DNA of 47,455 nt from the NCBI GenBank assembly GCA_964584415.1, contig CAZOZX010000004.1, positions 1 to 47,455 of the forward strand, in the 5' to 3' direction. This stretch comes from PHAA01 sp964584415 (GTDB lineage: Bacteria > Bacillota > Syntrophomonadia > Syntrophomonadales > Syntrophomonadaceae). The position numbers were made by a program, and so were the translations under genes. Numbering within the stretch: position 1 is the first letter of the stretch; each line of letters begins with the position of its first letter. The notes below the pieces were generated by a model. The model saw nothing but the letters and a program-made list of their open reading frames with translations. It was not told the DNA's origin and did not search any database. Positions 17,270-25,202 of this stretch are shown one piece after another.

Positions 17270-19057
17270 TTATCGGTCGAACTCTCGTGGCGCTAAATGT
17301 TGCAATTTCTCTTCGCTGGGGACAGCCATGATAGTCCAATAGTTATCGTAAATAACCATACCCGGCCTGGCTCCGCCAGGCTTTTTCACATTATGACGGA
17401 AGGTATAGTCTACCGGCACTTTGGCTGCTGTGGATGCCTGGCTGAAGTGGGCAGCTAAAGCGGCAGCCTCTTCCAGGGTCCTGTCAGGGATTTGGTTAAT
17501 CGAGGTCATATGCGGTGGTAGACTGACAATAACATGACTGCCCGGGATCTTTTGGGTGTGCAGCCACAGATCCATCTTCTGGGATTCCTTAAGAGTCAAG
17601 CGATCATTCTGATAATTATTGCGTCCCACTCTAATTTCCAGACCATCTGAGGATATAAATTGACGCGGTGAACTTCGAACCGGTTTCTTTTTACCCCTAA
17701 CCGGCGCAGACTTTAAGTAATGTTCCTTTTCTAATTCCTCAATTATTTCCTCTATTTCAGCGTGATTTTCGGATTGTTTGACAGCTACCAGAACCGACTC
17801 CAGATAATCTATGACATGCTGGGTCTCAGCCATCATTCGAACCAGATGTTTTCTGGTTCCCTGGCTTTTATTATAGATCTTGAAAAAACGCTGGGCGTTT
17901 TGAATGGGGGTATAACGAACGTCCAGGGGCAACTCTATTTCTTCTCCGGTATCGAAATCGGGAACTAACGCAAAATGATCTCCTTTTTTAAACCTATGAG
18001 CATAGGATGTTAACAGTTCACCCCAATTTTTATAAATATCCTTTTCTGCCGCCTGGTTTAGGTCAGCCTCCTGAAACTGTTTTTTTCGATAGGCTTTAGT
18101 TAGATGTTCACCGATTTTACGAGAAAGATTGTCCTGCATTGACTGCAATCGCAATTGGCTGAGTTTTTGTCCATAATACTCCTCACAAGCCTCATTCATA
18201 GATGCATAGGGTTTGGCCGTTATTGGAGCTGCAATATGTATGGGTAAAAATGGGGATAGATCGAGAGGATTTGACTTGCGAAATTGTACAGTAGCAGAAT
18301 ATTCTCCCTCATCAATATTAGTGATATTATTGCGCACCAGAGTATAAAGCCGGTTCAATTCATATTCACCACATTCACCGATCATTATATCTTCATTTAA
18401 TCCAGCCGCTAAACATATTTGTTTTGCACTGAATTGGCTAAGCCCGGTACAAATGTTGAAAAGAGCATTGGCTGCAACCATATTCTCATCTTGCTGCCAC
18501 AGGGCAGTTGAAAAAGCTTGGTTATCAACCATCTCGGGCTCTAATTTTCCCTGTCCCGGGGGAACAACATATTCCTTTCCTGGCAACACCTCACGCAATG
18601 AACTGATCTCACTGCTTACCCGCTTAATTGCGTCAAGAATCAAGCCTGATTCAGGATTTACCAAAATTATATTCGAGTGCCGGCCCATGAACTCACAGAA
18701 TAGCACCTTGTCTTGCCATTCGCGGAAATCGTTCAGCGCTTCGATTCGAATACGGATTATTCTCTCCATTCCTATCTGCTTGATTTCCTTAATTTTGCCG
18801 CCTTCCAGATATTTACGCAGCAACATACAGAATGCTGTTGGTTGACTGGGATTTGGCTTGCGTTGTTCGGTTATGTGGATACGCGCCCATTTCGGATTGG
18901 CGGAAATAACCAAACGAAGTGTCCCTCCCCGGGGACGACGTAGAGAAAATACCAGTTCATCTTTCTCCGGTTGATATATTTTATCAATACGGCTATCTAC
19001 TAACAGCGCATTTAACTCGCGGCTGATGGCCCGAATAGCTAGTCCATCAAAAGGCAT
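17270..19057 (-). CDS. rqcH: RqcH / NFACT-family ribosome quality control protein
   Basis: Homologue of RqcH/Rqc2 (older name fibronectin-binding protein). In bacteria it binds stalled 50S subunits and recruits tRNA-Ala for C-terminal alanine tailing. The 595 residues comprise an NFACT-N domain (about 1-170), a coiled middle region, and an NFACT-R domain (about 455-570, with VGRNNYQNDRLTLK and DLWLHTQKIPGSHVIV). I chose ATG 19057 because it gives the family start MPFDGLAIRAI and has GATGAGGTG upstream; the frame opens 21 codons earlier. The usual DR pair important for tRNA binding reads ER (E98, R99). The gene is divergent from dapB. Confidence 0.93.
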   Translation of the reverse strand: MPFDGLAIRAISRELNALLVDSRIDKIYQPEKDELVFSLRRPRGGTLRLVISANPKWARIHITEQRKPNPSQPTAFCMLLRKYLEGGKIKEIKQIGMERIIRIRIEALNDFREWQDKVLFCEFMGRHSNIILVNPESGLILDAIKRVSSEISSLREVLPGKEYVVPPGQGKLEPEMVDNQAFSTALWQQDENMVAANALFNICTGLSQFSAKQICLAAGLNEDIMIGECGEYELNRLYTLVRNNITNIDEGEYSATVQFRKSNPLDLSPFLPIHIAAPITAKPYASMNEACEEYYGQKLSQLRLQSMQDNLSRKIGEHLTKAYRKKQFQEADLNQAAEKDIYKNWGELLTSYAHRFKKGDHFALVPDFDTGEEIELPLDVRYTPIQNAQRFFKIYNKSQGTRKHLVRMMAETQHVIDYLESVLVAVKQSENHAEIEEIIEELEKEHYLKSAPVRGKKKPVRSSPRQFISSDGLEIRVGRNNYQNDRLTLKESQKMDLWLHTQKIPGSHVIVSLPPHMTSINQIPDRTLEEAAALAAHFSQASTAAKVPVDYTFRHNVKKPGGARPGMVIYDNYWTIMAVPSEEKLQHLAPREFDR

Positions 19058-19091
19058 AGAATCTGTCACCTCATCATTTATTGACCCCAAT

Positions 19092-19120
19092 ATTATACTA
19101 TACAAAATCCAACCTGACAT
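19092..19120 (-). promoter_or_regulatory. Sigma-A-type promoter of rqcH
   Basis: Minus-strand ATGTCA (19120-19115), a 17-base spacer and a perfect TATAAT (19097-19092). The -10 ends 34 bases before the chosen ATG at 19057, supporting that start over the longer frame, which would begin at the -35 box. Confidence 0.6.
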
Positions 19121-19131
19121 AAGGCACTTTC

Positions 19132-19160
19132 TTGACTATATCGTCAAAATATATAAGAAT
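19132..19160 (+). promoter_or_regulatory. Probable promoter of dapB
   Basis: TTGACT (19132-19137), a 17-base spacer and AAGAAT (19155-19160) lie 29 bases before the dapB ATG. The -35 box stands back to back with the divergent rqcH promoter, 11 bases away. The -10 box matches consensus at four of six positions. Confidence 0.45.
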
Positions 19161-19189
19161 ATTCCATAAGTTATTAAGGAGGTTTGGTA

Positions 19190-19984
19190 ATGGCGGCTGA
19201 AATTAAGGTTATCGTGTCAGGCGCGCTGGGAAAAATGGGCCAGGAAACTGCACGGGCAGTGTACCAGGATGAGGAATTGGATCTGGTAGGTCTGGTTGAT
19301 ATTCGTGCTCGGGGTAGGGCGGAATCGGCACAAATTACGCAGGTGCCTTTGCCGATTGATAATGACCTTGATGATTGGCTGGATAAAAACCAGGCTCATG
19401 TCATGATTGATTTCACCAATCCCCAAGCTGTCTATAATAATGCGAAAAATGCTCTTCAGCGCAAAATACACTGTGTAATTGGGACTACCGGTTTGAACGA
19501 GGTTGAACTCAAGCAACTAGAGAAGTTCGCTCTGGAAAACGAAGTAGGGGTAGCAGTCATACCTAACTTTGCTATTGGGGCAGTGTTAATGATGAAACTC
19601 GCCCAGGAGGCAGCCCGGTATTTACCTGACGTGGAGATTATTGAGCTTCACCATGATCAGAAAATGGATGCACCATCTGGGACAGCCATTAAGACTGCGG
19701 AAATGATAACCCAGCAGAGACAACGAAAAACAGCCCGTAACAGCAGGGAATTCGAGAAGATAGCCGGTTCCCGGGGAGGCGAATTAAATGGGATCAGAAT
19801 CCATAGTGTTAGGCTACCGGGCTTTGTAGCCCATCAGGAGGTTATATTCGGCGGGGTCGGACAAAGTCTCAGAATCAGGCATGATTCATATGATCGAGTT
19901 GGATTCATGCCTGGTGTTGTAATGACAGCCAAGAAAATTGTTGGGATGCGCGGATTAGTATACGGCCTGGAAGAATTTTTATAA
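19190..19984 (+). CDS. dapB: 4-hydroxy-tetrahydrodipicolinate reductase
   Basis: Reduces the DapA product to tetrahydrodipicolinate for lysine and peptidoglycan precursor synthesis. The 264-residue protein has the nucleotide-binding GALGKMG near the N terminus, IGTTGL in the middle, the catalytic stretch ELHHDQKMDAPSGTA and the hinge VRLPGFVAHQEV. ATG 19190 lies seven bases after AAGGAGG. A terminator 85 bp downstream separates it from dpaA, so the reductase and the sporulation branch that competes for the same intermediate can be expressed separately. Confidence 0.96.
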   Translation: MAAEIKVIVSGALGKMGQETARAVYQDEELDLVGLVDIRARGRAESAQITQVPLPIDNDLDDWLDKNQAHVMIDFTNPQAVYNNAKNALQRKIHCVIGTTGLNEVELKQLEKFALENEVGVAVIPNFAIGAVLMMKLAQEAARYLPDVEIIELHHDQKMDAPSGTAIKTAEMITQQRQRKTARNSREFEKIAGSRGGELNGIRIHSVRLPGFVAHQEVIFGGVGQSLRIRHDSYDRVGFMPGVVMTAKKIVGMRGLVYGLEEFL

Positions 19985-20068
19985 TCAATAACCGTCTAAT
20001 TATTCTGCCTAGGACGGGCGGCAGTTACCTATACTAAATGTATTTCCATTTTATATTAATAATTATCT

Positions 20069-20094
20069 AAGAGAGCAAGCTTGCTCTCTTTTTA
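20069..20094 (+). terminator. Terminator after dapB
   Basis: The self-complementary run AAGAGAGCAAGCTTGCTCTC, then TT, folds into a tight hairpin directly followed by TTT. It isolates dapB from dpaA. Confidence 0.8.
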
Positions 20095-20120
20095 CGTCTT
20101 ATGAGCAACATTGGGACAGA

Positions 20121-20147
20121 CACAGCTTTATCCAAAGTACATATAAT
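20121..20147 (+). promoter_or_regulatory. Possible sporulation (sigma-E/sigma-K-like) promoter of dpaA
   Basis: CATATAAT (20140-20147) resembles the -10 elements of mother-cell sigma factors (CATA-type), and CAC (20121-20123) sits 16 bases before it, as in sigma-K promoters. No sigma-A -35 box is at a useful distance. In Bacillus the dpaAB (spoVF) genes depend on sigma-K; assignment here is inference from a short motif. Confidence 0.4.
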
Positions 20148-20193
20148 GCTATTAACTCTAGTTGCAGAGTAAAAACCCGGAGGTGTGCATACG

Positions 20194-21111
20194 GTGTGTT
20201 CTATTCTTTCTGGAATTAAAATAGCGGTTGTGGGAGGAGATGATCGGGAATTAATACTAGTGGAAGAACTGGTTAGACGCGGTGCAACCGTAGTCGTAGC
20301 CGGTTTTCCAAAGGAAAGAGTCTGCCATGGCGCATTTGTTGTCAATAGTGCTGAAAGTGCCTGTAGGGATACCGAGGTACTAATACTGCCATTACCGGGT
20401 ACCAATGAAAAAGGAGTGGTAAGAGCAGTATATTCGGAGCAAGAGCTTATCTTGACAGAAAAAGCCATCGCAAGTATGGCACCCCATGCGAATGTGATCA
20501 TCGGTTCGGCCCGCAAATTTCTGAAAGAATGGGCTGAGAAATACAGTTTTAAACTGTTGGAAATCGTTGAGATGGACGAAATTGCTATCCTTAATTCTAT
20601 CCCGACGGCAGAGGGTGCTATCCAGATCGCAATGGAAGAAACCCTGAGTACTATTCACGGAAGTAAAACCAGTGTTATTGGTTTTGGCCGGGTAGGAGTA
20701 ACCATGGCAGGAATTCTGAAAGCGCTGGGTTCTGACGTCACGGTTGTAGCCCGCAATCCAGGTCAGCTGGCCAGGGCCTATGAAATGGGTTGTCATCGCG
20801 CTAGTTACGAAGATATTCACGAAATAATGCGCAGCAGCGATATTGTGTTCAATACAGTCCCGAGTTTGGTTCTCGATCGAAATGTTCTCAAATACGCCAA
20901 TCCGGACATCCTTATCATAGATTTGGCTACCCAACCTGGAGGAACTGATTTTGAAGCGGCAAATTCTTATGGTATAAAAGCTATTTTAGCACCTGGTTTA
21001 CCGGGCAGGGTTGCTCCGATTTCTGCCGGAAAAATATTGGCCGACGTTATTCCCAGGCTGCTTATTTCAGAAATTTCACACGCGGAAAAAGAGCTGCAAT
21101 TTGGTTCATAG
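20194..21111 (+). CDS. dpaA: Dipicolinate synthase subunit A
   Basis: SpoVFA-type Rossmann-fold subunit that with DpaB oxidises dihydrodipicolinate to dipicolinic acid, the spore-core calcium chelator. The 305 residues include IKIAVVGGDDRE at the start and a second nucleotide-binding stretch SVIGFGRVGVTMAGILKALG at about 152-171. GTG 20194 was chosen because GGAGG lies ten bases upstream; a GTG at 20185 almost touches the ribosome binding site. It is 11 bp before dpaB and begins the order dpaA-dpaB-asd-dapG-dapA, identical to Bacillus. Presence implies a sporulating organism. Confidence 0.95.
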   Translation: MCSILSGIKIAVVGGDDRELILVEELVRRGATVVVAGFPKERVCHGAFVVNSAESACRDTEVLILPLPGTNEKGVVRAVYSEQELILTEKAIASMAPHANVIIGSARKFLKEWAEKYSFKLLEIVEMDEIAILNSIPTAEGAIQIAMEETLSTIHGSKTSVIGFGRVGVTMAGILKALGSDVTVVARNPGQLARAYEMGCHRASYEDIHEIMRSSDIVFNTVPSLVLDRNVLKYANPDILIIDLATQPGGTDFEAANSYGIKAILAPGLPGRVAPISAGKILADVIPRLLISEISHAEKELQFGS

Positions 21112-21122
21112 GGGGTGATCAG

Positions 21123-21719
21123 ATGAAAGAGGAAAGATTAACAGGCGTTAAAATAGGCGTAGTATTAACTGGATCCCATTGTACTATGGATGCGGCGCTG
21201 CAGCAAATCCCCAAATTAAAGGCGGAAGGCGCAGTAATCTATCCGATCATTTCCTATACTGTTGACACAACTAATAACCGCTTTTACCAAACCGATGATC
21301 TAAAAGATTCGCTTCATCAGGCAACTGATAATCCCATCATTAACTCTATTACAGGGGCTGAACCAATCGGTCCACGGAAATTGTTGGACGTTGTAGTAGT
21401 TATGCCAGCCACTGGAAATACCATAGCCAAACTGGCCAACGGTATTGTGGATACCCCTGCTTTGATGGCTGTTAAGGCCCATTTAAGGAACCAGCGCCCG
21501 GTAGTTATAGCTATTTCGACCAACGATGCACTCGGCATAAATGCCCGCAACCTTGGTTTGCTTTTAAACATGAAAAATATCTATTTTGTGCCATTCCGTC
21601 AGGATGATCCATTCCAAAAATGCAACTCCGTGGTGGCGAACCTGGAACAGGTCGTTGATACCGTCATATGTGCTCTGCAGGCTAAGCAAATTCAGCCACT
21701 TTTACTGGGATCATTGTAG
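21123..21719 (+). CDS. dpaB: Dipicolinate synthase subunit B (flavoprotein)
   Basis: SpoVFB-type partner of DpaA, 198 residues. It is a flavoprotein-fold protein with IGVVLTGSHCTMDA near the start, VVVMPATGNTIAKLANGI in the middle and PVVIAISTNDALGINARNLG. An AGGGGG box lies seven bases before the ATG. Activity needs DpaA; the pair acts in the mother cell during late sporulation by analogy with Bacillus. Confidence 0.95.
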   Translation: MKEERLTGVKIGVVLTGSHCTMDAALQQIPKLKAEGAVIYPIISYTVDTTNNRFYQTDDLKDSLHQATDNPIINSITGAEPIGPRKLLDVVVVMPATGNTIAKLANGIVDTPALMAVKAHLRNQRPVVIAISTNDALGINARNLGLLLNMKNIYFVPFRQDDPFQKCNSVVANLEQVVDTVICALQAKQIQPLLLGSL

Positions 21720-21788
21720 TAAATTCTTTGAGTATGTTAGAATATGAAAACGTAATCAAAGACGATGCAATGTGCAGGAGGTAGTAAC

Positions 21789-22805
21789 GTGGCTAACAAA
21801 GTAAAACTAGCAGTAGTAGGAGCTACGGGTGCAGTCGGACAGGAGATGCTCAAGGTTTTAGAGGAAAGAAATTTTCCCGCCGGAGAACTATTATGCTTGG
21901 CTGACCCTAGTGAAGCTGGCACTAAGATCAAGTTCAAAGGTGAATCTTTAACCGTGGGAGTTGCAGATGCACAGGCCTTCAAGCAATCGGATCTGGCTTT
22001 ATTTGCGGTTGGTACCGATATCAGCCGAATATTAGCGCCTCTGGCAGTAGATAATGACTGCGTGGTGATCGACAATAGTTATGCATTTCGGTTGGACGAA
22101 ACAGTGCCTTTAGTGGTTCCGGAAGTAAATGCATACGCTGTAGCTTCCCACAAAGGTATAATTGCTAATCCCAATTGTTCAACCATAATTATGGTGGTTG
22201 CCATTAATCCGATCCATCAGGCAGCCGGGATTAAAAGAGTGGTGGTTTCGACCTATCAGGCGGTTTCCGGAGCAGGTAAAGCGGGAATCGATGAATTGGA
22301 TCAACAAACCAGAGATTATCTCCGGGATGGCAAAACCACCCCTCAGGTATTCCAACACCAGATAGCATTTAATCTTATACCTCACATTGACGATTTTGTA
22401 GAGGACAATTACACCCGGGAAGAAATGAAAATGGTGTGGGAGACCAGGAAAATAATGAATTTACCTGATCTAAAAGTAGCCCCTACTGCGGTTAGAGTGC
22501 CAGTATTCAGGAGTCATTCCGAATCTATAAATATAGAAACCGCTAGGCATCTGGAAGTTGAAGAGGTTAAACAGATTCTGGCGTCAGCGCCGGGAGTGGT
22601 AGTTCAGGACGATCCGCTCCACCGGATTTATCCCATGCCTCTATATACCTCGAACCGGGATGAGGTCTTTGTAGGGCGAATTAGGAAAGATATATCTGTT
22701 GAAAACGGTTTGGCCTTATGGGTGGCTGCAGACCAGATCAGAAAAGGGGCTGCTACCAATGCCATCCAGATAGCTGAAATAGTTGTTGAACAAAACCTAT
22801 ATTAG
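21789..22805 (+). CDS. asd: Aspartate-semialdehyde dehydrogenase
   Basis: NADPH enzyme that reduces aspartyl phosphate to aspartate semialdehyde. The 338-residue protein has the NADP loop GATGAVGQEML, catalytic C130 in NPNCST, and the hinge region with STYQAVSGAGKAG. GTG 21789 follows AGGAGGT by about six bases and gives the family's usual start; the frame is open eight codons further. It links aspartokinase (next gene) to DapA two genes on. Confidence 0.96.
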   Translation: MANKVKLAVVGATGAVGQEMLKVLEERNFPAGELLCLADPSEAGTKIKFKGESLTVGVADAQAFKQSDLALFAVGTDISRILAPLAVDNDCVVIDNSYAFRLDETVPLVVPEVNAYAVASHKGIIANPNCSTIIMVVAINPIHQAAGIKRVVVSTYQAVSGAGKAGIDELDQQTRDYLRDGKTTPQVFQHQIAFNLIPHIDDFVEDNYTREEMKMVWETRKIMNLPDLKVAPTAVRVPVFRSHSESINIETARHLEVEEVKQILASAPGVVVQDDPLHRIYPMPLYTSNRDEVFVGRIRKDISVENGLALWVAADQIRKGAATNAIQIAEIVVEQNLY

Positions 22806-22818
22806 GAAGTGAAACCTA

Positions 22819-24048
22819 GTGAAGATTTTAGTTCAGAAGTTTGGCGGAACATCACTAGCCACCAACGAATTAAGATCTAGGGTATGTGACTTAGTTGCAG
22901 ATGCTAAATCAGCCGGGTATTCGCCTGTAGTTGTGGTTTCCGCAATGGGTCGTGAGAACGCCGCTTATGCCACGGATACATTGATTAACCTTGTAAAAGA
23001 GGTTAATCCTGATCCATTACCGCGCGAACTCGACATTCTATTGTCCTGCGGGGAGACTATTTGTGGGGTTTTGCTCGCCAATCAGATGACTGCCCAGGGC
23101 ATGCCAGCTACCTTTTTAAGCGGTGAACAGGCCGGTATAGTAACTGATGGTAATTTCGGCGATGCTCACATCCGCTATGTTAAAACACAAAAGATAATGG
23201 ACTGCCTGGAGCGAGGTTTGGTTGCAGTGGTGGCGGGTTTCCAGGGTGTGAGTGAGAATGGCGAACTGACAACCTTAGGAAGAGGGGGAAGCGATACTAC
23301 CGCGGCAGCAGTCGGGGTGGCACTCAACGCAGAATATATAGACATATATACTGACGTTGAGGGTGTAATGACAGCTGATCCTCGAATTGTCGAAAATGCA
23401 CGTTTGCTTGATTCAATCAATTACAATGAAATATGTCAATTAGCCAGAGATGGAGCAAAAGTAGTTCATCCCCGGGCTATCGAAATAGCTATGCAGAAGG
23501 GCATTCCTTTAAGAATTCGTTCTACTTTTCTCGATTCCCCTGGCACTTTCGTCTCCAATCAGACTTATACCATCAACGATCCCGTAAATATTATTAGTGA
23601 CCGTTTAATCACCGGCATTACTTATACATCCAATATTGTCCAGATAAAAATACGGCGTGACGAAGGTAACAGTAAAGGCAATATTGAACTCTTAGTGTTT
23701 AAATCCATGGCTGAATCAGGAATAAGCGTTGATTTCATCACAGTTCAACCCACCGCAATTATGTTTACGGTAAGCCGGGAAAAAGCGCATCGAGCGGAAA
23801 ATATATTAAATGAATTAAATTTATCTCCAGTCATGGAATTTAACTGCGCCAAGGTGGCAGTAGTAGGTGCTGCTATGACTGGTATCCCTGGTATAATGTA
23901 TAAAGTAGTTGAAGCTCTAAGCGTTATGGACATAGACATCCTGCAGGCCGGTGACTCGTATACTAACATATGGTGTTTGGTCAAACAGGAGGATATGAAG
24001 AGAGCAGTACAAGCATTACACGACAAATTTGAATTGGGGAATTATTAG
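22819..24048 (+). CDS. dapG: Aspartate kinase (DapG-like)
   Basis: Phosphorylates aspartate, opening the lysine, methionine, threonine and dipicolinate pathways. The 409 residues hold the kinase domain (KFGGTS at residues 7-12, then VVAGFQGVSENGELTTLGRG and the SDTTAAAVG stretch) and two C-terminal ACT domains (about 265-405) for feedback. Position between asd and dapA matches Bacillus dapG, the diaminopimelate-sensitive isozyme; that specificity is inferred from synteny. Start GTG 22819 is 13 bp after asd. Confidence 0.95.
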   Translation: MKILVQKFGGTSLATNELRSRVCDLVADAKSAGYSPVVVVSAMGRENAAYATDTLINLVKEVNPDPLPRELDILLSCGETICGVLLANQMTAQGMPATFLSGEQAGIVTDGNFGDAHIRYVKTQKIMDCLERGLVAVVAGFQGVSENGELTTLGRGGSDTTAAAVGVALNAEYIDIYTDVEGVMTADPRIVENARLLDSINYNEICQLARDGAKVVHPRAIEIAMQKGIPLRIRSTFLDSPGTFVSNQTYTINDPVNIISDRLITGITYTSNIVQIKIRRDEGNSKGNIELLVFKSMAESGISVDFITVQPTAIMFTVSREKAHRAENILNELNLSPVMEFNCAKVAVVGAAMTGIPGIMYKVVEALSVMDIDILQAGDSYTNIWCLVKQEDMKRAVQALHDKFELGNY

Positions 24049-24071
24049 ATATTTGGAGGCGGGGATTAAGA

Positions 24072-24947
24072 ATGAGCTTTAAAATGTTGACAGCAATGGT
24101 CACACCGTATGATTCTGATTTACAGGTAAATTATAGCAAGGCGGGCGAGTTAGCCCAGTATCTTGTCGACCATGGCAGTGATGGCATTGTCGTCAGTGGT
24201 ACAACAGGGGAATCACCGGTATTGAGTACATCTGAAAAGCTCCAGCTTTTTGAACAGATTAAGAAACAGGTGGGCAGCCAGGTTGAGGTATGGGCAGGTA
24301 CCGGTTCATATAATACTCAGGAAACGATCCACTTAAGCAGGGAAGCGGAGAAAATTGGTGTTGACGGTCTTCTGTTGGTGGTGCCTTATTATAATAAACC
24401 TTCTCAGGAGGGATTATATCAACACTATAAAGCCATAGCTGAGAGCGTTTCAATCCCAATTATGCTGTACAATATTCCTGGCCGGACTGGAGTTAACATG
24501 GTTCCGGAAACAGTTGCCCGTTTAGCGGAGATAGATAATATCGTCGCGCTGAAAGAGTCTACCGGTATGATGGATCAAATGTCAATGTTAAAGAAAATAG
24601 TGCCGGATAAAGTCGCCATATATTCTGGAGATGATTCTCTTACCCTGCCGATGTTGGCTCTGGGAGCAGTGGGCGTTGTCAGTATTGCTTCCCATTTGAT
24701 TGGACCGCAGATTAAGCTAATGATTGATGCCTTTGCGCGGGGGGACATTCAGGCTTCCCGTGAACTCCACAACCAATTATTTCCTATGTTCAAAGGACTA
24801 TTTATTACGACTAATCCGGTACCGGTAAAAGAGGCACTCAATATAATGGGAATGGACGTAGGAGGGGTAAGGCTGCCAATGTATTGTGCCAACCAGGGAG
24901 AAATTAGTCAATTAAAACAATTGTTGGCCGACTATGCTCTGATATAA
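24072..24947 (+). CDS. dapA: 4-hydroxy-tetrahydrodipicolinate synthase
   Basis: Condenses pyruvate with aspartate semialdehyde. The 291-residue TIM barrel has GTTGESPVLS, Y133 in LYNIPGRTG and the Schiff-base lysine K161 in VALKESTG. GGAGG precedes the ATG. Its product feeds DapB (cell wall, lysine) and DpaAB (spore dipicolinate), both encoded in this window. A terminator follows. Confidence 0.96.
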   Translation: MSFKMLTAMVTPYDSDLQVNYSKAGELAQYLVDHGSDGIVVSGTTGESPVLSTSEKLQLFEQIKKQVGSQVEVWAGTGSYNTQETIHLSREAEKIGVDGLLLVVPYYNKPSQEGLYQHYKAIAESVSIPIMLYNIPGRTGVNMVPETVARLAEIDNIVALKESTGMMDQMSMLKKIVPDKVAIYSGDDSLTLPMLALGAVGVVSIASHLIGPQIKLMIDAFARGDIQASRELHNQLFPMFKGLFITTNPVPVKEALNIMGMDVGGVRLPMYCANQGEISQLKQLLADYALI

Positions 24948-24987
24948 ATTGATTCAATAAATTGCCCTTGTAAACTTAATAATATGT

Positions 24988-25030
24988 AAACAACCGGTGC
25001 GAAAAGTGCCGGTTGTTTAATTATTATTAC
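24988..25030 (+). terminator. Terminator after dapA
   Basis: A perfect 10-bp stem AAACAACCGG (24988-24997) / CCGGTTGTTT (25009-25018) is followed by AATTATTATT, a weak T-rich tail. It closes the dpaA-dapA operon. Confidence 0.7.
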
Positions 25031-25112
25031 TGTAAATTGCTTAAGTTCTCATCAATGTCATAATAGTGAGTAAATTAATTCTGCTTAGGAATGCATTATG
25101 AATCAGCAATAG

Positions 25113-25141
25113 TTGAATAGCGCTGTTCTATCATCTATAAT
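25113..25141 (+). promoter_or_regulatory. Sigma-A-type promoter of the RNase J gene
   Basis: TTGAAT (25113-25118), exactly 17 bases, then TATAAT (25136-25141), 61 bases before the GTG start of the RNase J gene. Confidence 0.65.
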
Positions 25142-25202
25142 TATGAAAGCGGATACACGTGCGGATTTGCCTGGTAAAACTAAATATGATGGAGGTGTTT
25201 GA

